The position numbers and the translations under genes are program-made. The notes under the pieces were generated by a model. The model saw only the letters and a list, made by a program, of their open reading frames with translations, searched no databases and was not told the origin of the DNA. From Eubacterium sp. (lineage in GTDB: Bacteria; Bacillota; Clostridia; Lachnospirales; Lachnospiraceae), in contig JAFOIV010000039.1 of assembly GCA_017420535.1 (NCBI GenBank), forward strand, positions 1-44,654: a stretch of DNA of 44,654 bases. The letters are read 5' to 3'. Of this stretch, positions 23,080 through 32,824 are shown in pieces (within the stretch, counting starts at the first letter, position 1; every line of letters starts with the position of its first letter).

Positions 23080-26000
23080 TTATCTCCTGCGCTTCTTTTC
23101 ATCAAGTTTACTGCGGAGATTGCATAATGCAAAGATAACGCACATTGATAGTACCATAACAAGGAAAATCAGCTGTACATTAACTGTATCACCCGTTTCT
23201 GGCGTAACATCAGCCTTTTTATTATTAAGAGTAGTATCTGATTTCTTTTCCTCAGATTTTTCTTTTATTGTGAATTTTACTGTAACAGAGTTACCGTCAT
23301 CAAAGTTCGCAGTAAGCAGATGATCTCCTACAGCAAGTGTTTCAAGATACTCCGGCTTAAGTGTTATAACTACACTACCGCTTACAGCAGTATAGTTTGA
23401 TGCATCTACAGCTTTACTTTCTACATCAATACCTGTAAAGTGGCCAAATGTAAGCTCATCATCCACAGATCTCTTAAATACAAATTCACATCCTGCATTA
23501 GAGCCCTTTGTCCAAACAGCTCTATCACCGGAATAATTGCTATATCTGATGTCCCCTTCCGGATTTACTGTTTTCTCTACTACTGTCAGCGTTCCTTCTT
23601 TTGTATTAACTGTAAATTGCTTTGTAAGATCATTTCCGTCCGCATCAGTAACAACAGGTGTTCCAGAAATCTTTACCGGATATGTTCCGACTTCAGTTCC
23701 CTTAGCTGATGCTTCAATCCCTGATACGGTATATATCACATCATTTATTATAAATTCTGTAGACTCAATACCTGATACCTCATGCTCTGTACCATCATAT
23801 GTGAAATTACCACTGTTTGCTACAACGGTAATTTCATACCTTACATCTTTGTCAGAGCCTTCTTCATCTTCAGCTTTTCTATCTGTAATAGTAAGTATTC
23901 CTTCTACTGATGTGATTTCATAATTATCTGCATTTGTTCCTTCGTTCAAAGTATATGTAAATGAATTCCTGGTTTCACCCGGCAGTTTTCTTGTTCCTGT
24001 CACCTTATATTCAGCCCCTTCTCCTTCTGCCCATCCGTCACCGGAAACTGTTACTTCTGCATTTGTAAGTTCTTTTCCATCATAAGCCTTACTGTCTGAT
24101 GCTGATGTAAGTGTTACATTTCTCTTATTAATTACTATGTTTCCTGCTACCGGGGTAACACTGAATTCACTTGATACATCATTTCCTTCCGCATCAATAA
24201 CAACAGGTGTTCCGGTAATATTTACAGTATACTCACCGACATCAGCACCTGTGCCCTCTGCTGTCAGCCCCGATAAAGTATAGATATGAGTAGTTTCATC
24301 ATCTGTGGCTACCTCAAATGTATCAGTCACAAAGCCTGTTACAGAATGCTCACTTCCATCATAGGTAAATTCACCACTATTTGCCTTCGGAATGATCTCA
24401 TACTTAGCCAATCTGTTAGTTACTGTTAATGTACCTTCCTGCGAGGTTATACTATAATTGTCAGGATTTGTACCTTCATTTAATGTATATGTAAATGTAT
24501 TTGCGCTGCTTCCAACAACAAGCTGGTTTCCGGTAACATCAAATGATGCTCCTTCTCCATCTGCAAATCCATCACCTGTAATCTCGACATTATCATTTGT
24601 AAGTGGCTCTCCATCATATTGCTTTGTCTCTGAAGCGGATGTAAATGAAACATTTCTTGTATCTATAACCAATTGTCCGGGAACTATATTAACTATAAAC
24701 TGCTTAGTCAGATCTTTATCATCACTATTCTTAACTAAAGGAGTTCCTGTTACAACAACATCATATGTTCCGGCATCTGTTCCTATAACAGAAGCACTCA
24801 GCCCTGATACAGTATATGTCACATCATCACATAGAAACTCAAGTGTTTTAAAACCTGAAACTTCATGTTCATTTCCATCATATGTAACATTGTCACTATT
24901 TACCTCAACATTTATCTCATATTTTTCAGTTCTGTCATTAACTGTAAGCTTGTTAATTACCTTGCTAATATTGTAATTATGTTCTTTAGTATTATTATTA
25001 AGCGTATAAGTAAATCCATTATCTGAAGCTCCTGGAAGTGTCTGGGTACCGGTTACATTGTAAGTTGCCCCTTCTCCTTCTGCCCATCCGTCACCTGTTA
25101 CAGTAATATTATTATTAGTTAATGGTTTTCCGTCATAATCCTTACTGTCTTCTGCTGATGTAAGCGTTACATTACGCTTTGCTATAGCTGCCTCTACACA
25201 GGCAGGTTCAGAATCTAAATGATCCTTATCACCTTTTACCTTATACCATACATAGTAGGTTCCGGCGCTGATAGCGGTGGGAATATTTGTGCTCCAGCCG
25301 GTTGTCGGTGCTGTGAACGCATCTGTTCCGAGAGCATACTGCATTGTACCGCCTTCAGCTTCTCCGGCGGTTATAAGTTCCTGAGCCTGACCGGTGTAGG
25401 TCAGATTCTTTGCTTCCGGTGCCGTTGTAACTGTGGAAGCAGGAAGTTCAGGGAACGCCATCTTCTTAAGTGTATCAATTGACTGACCTTCACTGCTGAT
25501 GGGAATAGTAGTTTTGCTTGTGTTATCTTCCGGGTCTGTCCAACCGGTACCGGCAATCGCATTTTTCAAATAGTTAATTGCCTTAACGCCTCCTATCGCA
25601 ACTACCATCGCGTTCTCACTAATCGTCACAGCACTCGTTTGATAATTAACATCCCTCAAGCCTGAATGGATTCCTGTTCCTGTTTGTCCTATAGCATTTA
25701 CCTTACCGGATATGATATTGACTCCATACCCATATTTCTGTGTCTGAATACCATTTAACGCTCCTTCAACATTTATCTCAGCATCTTTTATAGTAAGAGC
25801 ATATGCTTCAATACCGACTGAATAATTACCGCTTCCTTTTACTGTAAGTTTTCCAGCTCCGGAAATTGTAATATTTCTACTACTTTCGATACCAATCTGA
25901 ACATTGCCGGTTACTCCAACTTTGTTATCAGAGTCTTCTGATAGAACGATACTAAGACTATCATTTCCACTATAATATATTCCCCTGGAAGAATTATAAC

Positions 26001-28731
26001 CGGGTTCTGTATAACCTGCAGCAATATCAACTCCGTTCAATGTAAGCGTATTAGTATCCACATCGTAGCTTACCGTTGCACCTTCATCCGTATCACCAAG
26101 CACGTCGTCTTTGTTCTCGCTCGTCACCTGTACGCCGCCGACCCAAAGGGGATACTCAACGACCGGCGTCAACTCAAATTTCTTCGTGCTAGAATCAAAC
26201 GTCACCTTGCTCAGGTCGAGCTTTAAAGCGGGGCGGACACCGTACTCATACCAGGGATTATCGCCAGAACTGGAAACTTCGCCGTCTTCGCAGCACACAC
26301 GCGCCGCCTTGCTAGAATCTAAGCCGCGCGAGCGCAGCCACCAGTAATAGCTCATTGCCGTGGAGCATTTTCTTACATCTTCGCTCAATCCCTCTGCTTC
26401 CGATGTGCTGAGAAGCCAGAGCTTTGCATCGACTTCACTATCGCTATTTGAACCCCTCACCTTAACAGTCACGATGGCATCAGCCACAGCCTCAAAGGTA
26501 CCGTCTGTACCTGTCAGACTATCCAGATAATCCTTTACGAGGGATGTGCTGTATACATAGACACTGTTTTGAGACTCATGGAATTGCAATGCTCTAATCG
26601 GATCTTTAGAAAGCAGCGTGACTGTCCCGGCATCTACTGCTGTTGAATCATCCGCTATGATGTACCAATCCATGTCATTAAACTCCACTGATGTAGTGGT
26701 GTTCACTAAACTTGCATAGGAATTTCCGGCATACGCATTCACCGTAACATTGCAACTGGCGCTCTTCTCACTGTCAGCATTGCTGGTGCATGTGACGGTT
26801 GCGTTGCCCGCTGAGATACCCTTGGCATAGACGGTCAGGGTTTCGGTGGCTGTATCCAATGTGACCGCAGTTTCACAAGCCTCGTCGGAATACAACGTCA
26901 CAGCGTCAGCATTTGTTCCACCAACGCTCCACTTCACCGTTTTGTCCGATGCGTTGTCGGGAGCGACAGTAGCGTTAAAGGAGACCGTATCGCCCACGGT
27001 AACCGTCTGTGCAGTGGTCTTGTCAAGGGTCACACCGGTGACGGCAACAGACGAATTCACCACCGTGAAAGTATTGCTTGTTGAATCAAATGTCACCTTG
27101 CTTAGGTCGAGCTTTAAAGCAGGGCGGACGCCAAGCTCCGATGAGAGGTTTTTACCGTCTTCGTCGAATTCACCGGTATCGCCGTCCACGACTGCCGCAT
27201 AGTAATAGTCGTAACCCTGCGAACAGAGCCACCATATATTTTCTTCAGCGTCAGATGCCTCAGAGCACTTTAGCACATCAGGGTTTGCATTATGGATTGT
27301 ATCTGCCTCATCAGTTGACAGAAGGAACATCTTGTTATCACTAACTGCTGTTTTAGCACCTGTTGAAATACTTTCCGCATAGTAATTATTTACGGCAGAT
27401 TCCACTGTAGAACCAGCGTATGTGTTCTCTGAGCCAAACCGCGATGCCCCAACACATTCTTTTGAAAGCAGCGTTACAGTACTATCATCATAATCGATAA
27501 GATACCAGTGCTTGCCGTCAAAAGTTATTTCTGTTGTGGTATTTTTTAGGCTTGCATAAGAAATTGTTGTATTGCCTGCATTCACCGTCACATTGCAGCT
27601 CGCAGATTTTGTGCTGTCCGCATTGCTGGTCGCTGTAACAGTGGCCGAACCTGCCGCTGTGCCCTTAGCGTAAACGGTCAGGGTGGAAGTGGCATCCGCG
27701 CCAATCTCATTGCCTGCAGTGCAATTTTCATCAGAATACAACGTCACACCGCCGGTCGTGCTCCACTTCACCGTCTTGTCCGTAGCACCGTCAGGCGCAA
27801 CGGTAGCGGTAAAAGCGACTGTTCCGTCTATATCGATTGTCTGCGTAGTGGTCTCGTTGAGTGACACGCTGGTGACCAATATAGGTTCAAATTTTATATA
27901 CTGTTTTGAGGAAGTGTTGTCGGTCACGGATGTCCAATTAGTATTGTCTTCGCTTTCCTCGGCATTTCCGGTGATGGATCCATATACAGCTTGACCAAAA
28001 TTGCCATTATAAGCATAGGCATCGCTACCTTTAGTTCCACCGTTACCGCCAGTTATAGTGGCAGATCCACCGTTAACAATGACGTCGCCTACACCATATC
28101 CTCCATCTCCACCGTTACCATAATTATAACCGTTACCGCCATTTCCACCAACAACAGTGATAGAACCGCCATTGACAATGACAACCCCAGATATACCAGA
28201 ATAACCTTCACCGCCTTCGCTACTGCCGCCTTCGCTACTGCCGGCTTCACCGTTACCGCCGTTAACGCAGACCAATCCACTCTTGACTGTAACATTACCG
28301 TAAACACCTTGTGCTCCTCCGGTTACTTGGACAGTTGCACCATCAACGATAAGGTTTCCACCAATACCAACAAGCGCTGGGTGGCCATCCTCTTCCGCGG
28401 GAGCGTTGACGATCAGTGTTCCTCCACCCGAAACAGTAAGGATAGAGTCATTATCACAATAGATTGCAGCATAGCTTACATAGTCGGATTGACCGTTGAT
28501 GGTCAGTGTCTTGCCTTCGGGAATCGTTAGTGTAATATCGGCATTAACCGTGACATTGTTATTAATCGTTACATCACCGGCAATGACTGAATTCTCGGAC
28601 CATGTCGTAGATTCACTGTTCAGTGTTTCAGCATACGCTGTCATGCCCAGCACCGGCACCAGCCCGACGACCAGCGCCAGCGTGAGCAAAAAACTCAGCA
28701 GCTTCCTTCCTAATTTTTGTTTTTTCTTCAT
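23080..28731 (-). CDS. Very large mosaic wall-anchored surface protein (Big_2, DUF6273, MBG repeats)
   Basis: An 1883-residue protein. A signal peptide (residues 1-34, ending AYAET) is followed by a Gly-rich beta-helix-like region (to about 275). Two cassettes of bacterial Ig-like domain plus DUF6273 follow (about 283-560 and 562-865), each closing with GVRPALKLDLSKVTFDS. Next come a second beta-helix region (about 870-1080), three long MBG-type repeats of about 155 residues (1175-1690; KRNVTLTSAxDSKxYDGK...), an X2-like domain (1700-1800), and a sorting tail TPETGD plus a hydrophobic helix plus KKRRR. The tail implies sortase anchoring. It probably mediates adhesion or glycan contact. The cassette region (26.1-27.9 kb) is visibly richer in G+C than the MBG region, a sign of domain shuffling. 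GAGGAGGA precedes the start. Confidence 0.9.
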   Translation of the reverse strand: MKKKQKLGRKLLSFLLTLALVVGLVPVLGMTAYAETLNSESTTWSENSVIAGDVTINNNVTVNADITLTIPEGKTLTINGQSDYVSYAAIYCDNDSILTVSGGGTLIVNAPAEEDGHPALVGIGGNLIVDGATVQVTGGAQGVYGNVTVKSGLVCVNGGNGEAGSSEGGSSEGGEGYSGISGVVIVNGGSITVVGGNGGNGYNYGNGGDGGYGVGDVIVNGGSATITGGNGGTKGSDAYAYNGNFGQAVYGSITGNAEESEDNTNWTSVTDNTSSKQYIKFEPILVTSVSLNETTTQTIDIDGTVAFTATVAPDGATDKTVKWSTTGGVTLYSDENCTAGNEIGADATSTLTVYAKGTAAGSATVTATSNADSTKSASCNVTVNAGNTTISYASLKNTTTEITFDGKHWYLIDYDDSTVTLLSKECVGASRFGSENTYAGSTVESAVNNYYAESISTGAKTAVSDNKMFLLSTDEADTIHNANPDVLKCSEASDAEENIWWLCSQGYDYYYAAVVDGDTGEFDEDGKNLSSELGVRPALKLDLSKVTFDSTSNTFTVVNSSVAVTGVTLDKTTAQTVTVGDTVSFNATVAPDNASDKTVKWSVGGTNADAVTLYSDEACETAVTLDTATETLTVYAKGISAGNATVTCTSNADSEKSASCNVTVNAYAGNSYASLVNTTTSVEFNDMDWYIIADDSTAVDAGTVTLLSKDPIRALQFHESQNSVYVYSTSLVKDYLDSLTGTDGTFEAVADAIVTVKVRGSNSDSEVDAKLWLLSTSEAEGLSEDVRKCSTAMSYYWWLRSRGLDSSKAARVCCEDGEVSSSGDNPWYEYGVRPALKLDLSKVTFDSSTKKFELTPVVEYPLWVGGVQVTSENKDDVLGDTDEGATVSYDVDTNTLTLNGVDIAAGYTEPGYNSSRGIYYSGNDSLSIVLSEDSDNKVGVTGNVQIGIESSRNITISGAGKLTVKGSGNYSVGIEAYALTIKDAEINVEGALNGIQTQKYGYGVNIISGKVNAIGQTGTGIHSGLRDVNYQTSAVTISENAMVVAIGGVKAINYLKNAIAGTGWTDPEDNTSKTTIPISSEGQSIDTLKKMAFPELPASTVTTAPEAKNLTYTGQAQELITAGEAEGGTMQYALGTDAFTAPTTGWSTNIPTAISAGTYYVWYKVKGDKDHLDSEPACVEAAIAKRNVTLTSAEDSKDYDGKPLTNNNITVTGDGWAEGEGATYNVTGTQTLPGASDNGFTYTLNNNTKEHNYNISKVINKLTVNDRTEKYEINVEVNSDNVTYDGNEHEVSGFKTLEFLCDDVTYTVSGLSASVIGTDAGTYDVVVTGTPLVKNSDDKDLTKQFIVNIVPGQLVIDTRNVSFTSASETKQYDGEPLTNDNVEITGDGFADGEGASFDVTGNQLVVGSSANTFTYTLNEGTNPDNYSITSQEGTLTVTNRLAKYEIIPKANSGEFTYDGSEHSVTGFVTDTFEVATDDETTHIYTLSGLTAEGTGADVGEYTVNITGTPVVIDAEGNDVSSEFSVTPVAGNIVINKRNVTLTSASDSKAYDGKELTNAEVTVSGDGWAEGEGAEYKVTGTRKLPGETRNSFTYTLNEGTNADNYEITSVEGILTITDRKAEDEEGSDKDVRYEITVVANSGNFTYDGTEHEVSGIESTEFIINDVIYTVSGIEASAKGTEVGTYPVKISGTPVVTDADGNDLTKQFTVNTKEGTLTVVEKTVNPEGDIRYSNYSGDRAVWTKGSNAGCEFVFKRSVDDELTFGHFTGIDVESKAVDASNYTAVSGSVVITLKPEYLETLAVGDHLLTANFDDGNSVTVKFTIKEKSEEKKSDTTLNNKKADVTPETGDTVNVQLIFLVMVLSMCVIFALCNLRSKLDEKKRRR

Positions 28732-28770
28732 GTGAAATCCTCCTCGAGATTATTTTTATATTAATAAAAT

Positions 28771-28811
28771 CGCCTTACCTGGCAGGGCATAATACCCCGT
28801 CAAGTAAGGCG
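28771..28811 (-). promoter_or_regulatory. Terminator-like hairpin in the surface-protein leader
   Basis: CGCCTTAC and GTAAGGCG form the outer stem on the minus strand, with an inner GGGTA/TGCCC hairpin, followed by GATTTTATT. It lies about 40 bp before the start codon and could attenuate expression. The remaining upstream gap (28812-29052) contains a TTGACA box at 28908-28913 with no well-spaced -10, a short GATGC repeat, and no gene. Confidence 0.5.
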
Positions 28812-29052
28812 GTTATTCATCACGAATATATGTTGTTTTATACGAAAGAAGGGCGCAGTTAATCGATGCGATGCGATTAGATTAAACGTGTACGATTTCC
28901 GCATAGTTGTCAAGTCCCCCTTTTCTATATTTTTCTTATTAATTCTGCTACTCTAAATCTTGTAAATCAATCAAAGTTTCACAAAAATTACAGTACAAGT
29001 GTATCAAATTTTAGACAATTTTTCAATGAATCGTACTGTGATTTTTATATGA

Positions 29053-29559
29053 ATTATATCTTCCTTCAGCTCTGAGACAGCTACATTAATAGATGTTCTA
29101 TTTACCTCCGTTTTGAATCATGCATTTAAGTTTGCAGTTTTCCCAAAGAGGTATCTTACAGATAATCCAATGCAGCATGTCACTCGCCATAACAGGAATG
29201 ATACCGCTAATATCTTCGAGGAAAGTGTATCTCCTAATGAATCAGCCACTTACCTGACATACGAGAAGTTCACTGAACTTATTGAGTATCTTAAGAAGCA
29301 CCACCCTTCTATAGTTCTCCCGGTACAGATATAATATTTTACCGGTCTGAAACTTGGAGAAGTGTGTGGGCTCACATGGCAGGACATCAATCTGGATGAA
29401 CAATATCTCACTGTAAAGAGAAGCATTTCCTACAAATCAGTGAGACGTAAATTTGAGATAGACCTTGCATGTACCAAGGACGATGGTTCCCACTTAACAA
29501 ACAGTGATATAGACTGTGCTTGCAGAAGGGCTTCAAAGAAAATCCCTACCCCTATATAA
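29053..29559 (+). pseudogene. Decayed tyrosine recombinase/integrase fragment
   Basis: One plus-strand frame interrupted by TAA at 29332-29334. Before the stop it reads VLNHAFKFAVFPKRYLTDNP, the end of the SAM-like core-binding domain of Tn916/phage-type integrases. After the stop comes YFTGLKLGEVCGLTWQDINL, the start of the catalytic domain (family form TGLRxGExxGLxWxDI). The first catalytic Arg position is Lys here. The N-terminus and the C-terminal HxxR and Tyr boxes are missing. It is a dead remnant of a mobile element beside the surface-protein gene. The following gap (29560-29792) holds repeats of AAGGGAAAA and no gene. Confidence 0.85.
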
Positions 29560-29792
29560 AAACTTTCCCTTGAAAAATTCCCATAAGGGAAAATACAAGG
29601 GAAAATGATATAATTTGATAACTGAAAGTGCCTATAAACGGCTAAATTTAAGGCAATTCTTGGAATCAGTTTATTATATTACAGATTTTATCTTTATTAT
29701 CTATTTTTTATGAAGATTCTCAAAAATGGATTAATCTGTACTGTCACCATGTGGCATCTCTTTAAAATATCCCTGTCTTCTTAAAGTCATAG

Positions 29793-30899
29793 CTAATTAC
29801 CCTCTCTTTTAATCCACTCCATTAACACATCCACTATATACTCCTTCTCTTTCTTATTTAATTTTTTCCCTGCAGGGATATTATGCCATTTTTCAAGGCA
29901 GGATCTGCAGCAACAGGCTGTGGCATGCTGTGCCTTAAATACAGGATGCCCCTTCATCGGTGTCTGCTTTCCATCATTTTCAGGATTCTCAGAAGAAAGC
30001 CTTTTTTCAACAAAATCCGCTGCATGACTTTTTATAAGTTCTATCCCCTTATCCTCTATATATTTTCTATCGCTTTCCGACAAATGAAACCTGCTTCGGA
30101 ATGTGGATTTACTTAATCTTAAAAATAATGCATCTCTATCAGGAAGCTGGTAAGAAATATTTTCTGCCATGCCCATCCCCGGAACATAGCTATATCCTGA
30201 TTGTCTGGCCTGACTCATCTGATATTTACGATCAACATGATACGTTTTTTTATCCATCAAGAATACAGCCCCAGTCTGCTTAAATGTAAATGGCACCTGG
30301 TTTCTTACACATTCTCTTCTTACTTCTTTGATCCAGTTGAAATCCAAAGGCCTTGCATTATTTCCTGATTCTCCTCCACAGGTAACATGCTCTATCTTTC
30401 CGGATCCCAGATACTTTTCTATATTTATTTCTTCAAGCATTGGCTCTGAAATGATTTCTTTATGTTTTATGGGAAGCTTTAGAAATATCGGAAGTCTATA
30501 GTCAGCTCTGTCCTGATTTTCGCAGGTACAGGAAATAGTAACATTTTCCCAGCCATCCCCCCAGTCAAATGGGACGCATTCCATAAAACGATGGATTCTT
30601 TTTGTAATGATATGAAAATGAAGATCCTGCCTCACTCTGATCATATCCCAGCAATCCTGCCTCCATAAGTCAGCTTCCTCTATAAAAAAATCCGAGGTCA
30701 TACAAGTAAAGACCACACCATCTTCTGGTGTGATCTTATACTTTTTCTCCCTGTTTTTCTTAAGAGGCAGAGAAAAATCATTTGTTTTTGTGATGATTGA
30801 AGCATCCTTACCTATGCTCTCGTCCCGTCTGTAAACATAACAGTTCATGCATCCGGGACTTATCTTAAGGCAGCCATGCCAGGGATTCCAGATTGTCAT
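29793..30899 (-). CDS. DUF5131 (phage Gp37/Gp68-like) protein fused to DUF4186
   Basis: A 368-residue protein with two modules. Residues 1-235 match DUF5131: MTIWNPWHGCLKISPGCMNC with a CxxxxxxCxxC-type cluster, VFTCMTSDFFIEEADLWR, FHIITKRIHRF and HVTCGGESG. This family resembles radical-SAM-like TIM barrels. Residues 250-368 match DUF4186: FRSRFHLSESDRKYIEDKG and HPVFKAQHATACCCRSCLEK, whose Cys cluster probably binds metal. The two are usually encoded separately as far as I know, so the fusion suggests they act together. The DNA or nucleotide substrate is unknown. Confidence 0.85.
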   Translation of the reverse strand: MTIWNPWHGCLKISPGCMNCYVYRRDESIGKDASIITKTNDFSLPLKKNREKKYKITPEDGVVFTCMTSDFFIEEADLWRQDCWDMIRVRQDLHFHIITKRIHRFMECVPFDWGDGWENVTISCTCENQDRADYRLPIFLKLPIKHKEIISEPMLEEINIEKYLGSGKIEHVTCGGESGNNARPLDFNWIKEVRRECVRNQVPFTFKQTGAVFLMDKKTYHVDRKYQMSQARQSGYSYVPGMGMAENISYQLPDRDALFLRLSKSTFRSRFHLSESDRKYIEDKGIELIKSHAADFVEKRLSSENPENDGKQTPMKGHPVFKAQHATACCCRSCLEKWHNIPAGKKLNKKEKEYIVDVLMEWIKREGN

Positions 30900-31002
30900 A
30901 GTATTTAATCTCCAAATGGTGAAGCCTCACACGACTGTCACGAATGTGCGGCGGCAATTCATCCATCAGCTTACTTAAAGCTCTCAACTAAAAAACTTGC
31001 AA

Positions 31003-32811
31003 TTATGCTAATTCCTTATTTAACTTCTCAATCTCATCTATGATTCCACCGATATAATCAATAGTATCAAGTAAAGCTGCATCTGTAGTCACATCAACTC
31101 CTGCCATTCTGGCAAATTCTACAGGAGTTACTGTAGCACCTGCAGCAAGAGTCTTCTTCCAGTCATCAACAGCAGGCTGACCTTCTTTTCTTATTCTCTT
31201 CATTACCTCTGTTGCAACTGTAAGACTGGCGCTGTAGCTGTAAGAATAAAGTCCCATGTAATAATGTGGCTGGCGCATCCAGGTAAGCTCGCATCCGTCA
31301 GTAAGTTCGATCTCATCGCCCCAGAATTTCTTTAATACATTTTTGTAGATTTCATTTAAGGTATCCGCAGGAACTCCTTCACCCTTATCAACTAATTTAT
31401 AGACTTCTCTCTGGTAAGCCGCCTCAAGAAGGTGAGTTACAAAATTGTGATAATAAGTATTTGAGATCTGTGCTGAAAGTACCCATCTTAAGAAGCGCTT
31501 ATCATCCTTATACTTTTCTTTTAAATATTCTGCCATGAAGAGTTCATTTATGGTTGATGGAGCTTCAACTACATACTGTGAAACGTCTACGTCAAAGGCG
31601 CTGCAGGATGCATTGCAGGCTTTAAAATGACCCGCATGTCCAAGTTCATGAGCTAATGTAAATACATCGCTCATTCTGTCATTCCATGAAAGAAGGATGT
31701 ATGAACCTTTCTGATATGGGCTGGCACAGAATCCACCTGTAGATTTTCCGATATTCTGAGCGAAGTCGATCCATCTTTCTCTATAAGCTTCCTCTAACAT
31801 TTCTAAGTATTCAGATCCCATGATCTTAAGACCATCTAAGATATATTTTTTTGATTCTTCAATAGTTACCTTAGGGTCATATTCCGGATCCAGAGCTATC
31901 TTTAAATCTGCATATGTCATCTTATCAAGTCCATTTGCTTCCTTAAGAAGGCGGGCATATTTTCTCATATGAGGCGCCAACTTTTCCATGATAAGGTCGA
32001 TCTGTCTATCATACATTTCTCTTGTAACTTTCTGCCCGAAAAGGAGATAGTCAAATACGCTGTCAAATTTACGAAGCTCAGAATTGATCTTTTCTGTACG
32101 AACATGCGCTCCATATACTGTTGCTGTAGTATACATATATTCTCTTAACTTCTCAGAGAATGCTTTAAATGCAGCGCGGCGGACTTCTGTATCTTTCTCA
32201 TATTCATAATTATCTTCAAATAAAGAATATCCAAGAGGATACTTTTTGCCGTTAACTTCAAAGTCATCAAAATGCATATCAGCTAACTTGCTTGTCTCAT
32301 AGATATTATAAGGCGCCCGAAATGCCTCTCTTAACGCCTCCATAGCAGCTTCTGTTTCAGGACTGAGACGATGAGGTTTCTCACGCTCTATATTCTGGAG
32401 GTGACATTTGCCAACAGTTGCTGTCTTTATGGCATCATTTATCAACACTTCTGGCGCATCTGCCAACTCACTGTCGATAAATGACATTCTGCTGTTAGCC
32501 ATGGCAAATGTAGCCATTACAAGAGCTTCTTCTTTCTTTGCTTCACTATTTGTATGGTCTACAGCTACATTTAAATTTGTATAATTGATAAGATGATCAG
32601 CCATTATGATCCACTGATTGTATTTTTCAAGGCATTCATTGATTTTATCGGCATCGGTAAGCTTTCCTTTATAATCTGCCTCTATCTCATCTGTAAGCTT
32701 TTTAAACTTTTCTAAATTTGCTTTTAAATCCTCTGAATCCTTGAAAATTCGGGATGTGTCCCATTTTAATTCCTCCGGGATTTCATTTCTTTTCTTAAGT
32801 GTTTCTGCCAT
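31003..32811 (-). CDS. pepF: Oligoendopeptidase F (M3B metallopeptidase)
   Basis: A 602-residue cytosolic zinc peptidase of normal family length. The zinc site is LAHELGHAGHF near residue 385, with the third ligand Glu in EAPSTINELFMAEY about 25 residues later. The C-terminal QPHYYMGLYSYSYS segment is characteristic of PepF. It cleaves short peptides of roughly 7-17 residues in the cytoplasm. The start has a weak ribosome site (AGGAGACTAAAAACC). It is followed by no obvious terminator within 100 bp. The acyltransferase gene ends 13 bp upstream, so both may be on one transcript. Confidence 0.95.
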   Translation of the reverse strand: MAETLKKRNEIPEELKWDTSRIFKDSEDLKANLEKFKKLTDEIEADYKGKLTDADKINECLEKYNQWIIMADHLINYTNLNVAVDHTNSEAKKEEALVMATFAMANSRMSFIDSELADAPEVLINDAIKTATVGKCHLQNIEREKPHRLSPETEAAMEALREAFRAPYNIYETSKLADMHFDDFEVNGKKYPLGYSLFEDNYEYEKDTEVRRAAFKAFSEKLREYMYTTATVYGAHVRTEKINSELRKFDSVFDYLLFGQKVTREMYDRQIDLIMEKLAPHMRKYARLLKEANGLDKMTYADLKIALDPEYDPKVTIEESKKYILDGLKIMGSEYLEMLEEAYRERWIDFAQNIGKSTGGFCASPYQKGSYILLSWNDRMSDVFTLAHELGHAGHFKACNASCSAFDVDVSQYVVEAPSTINELFMAEYLKEKYKDDKRFLRWVLSAQISNTYYHNFVTHLLEAAYQREVYKLVDKGEGVPADTLNEIYKNVLKKFWGDEIELTDGCELTWMRQPHYYMGLYSYSYSASLTVATEVMKRIRKEGQPAVDDWKKTLAAGATVTPVEFARMAGVDVTTDAALLDTIDYIGGIIDEIEKLNKELA

Positions 32812-32824
32812 GGTTTTTAGTCTC

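Noticed and set aside
27991-28530. 179-codon plus-strand frame opposite the surface-protein N-terminus
   Set aside because: It is rich in Thr, Ile, Ser and Asn because it mirrors Gly/Val repeat codons of the real gene, and it has no ribosome site.
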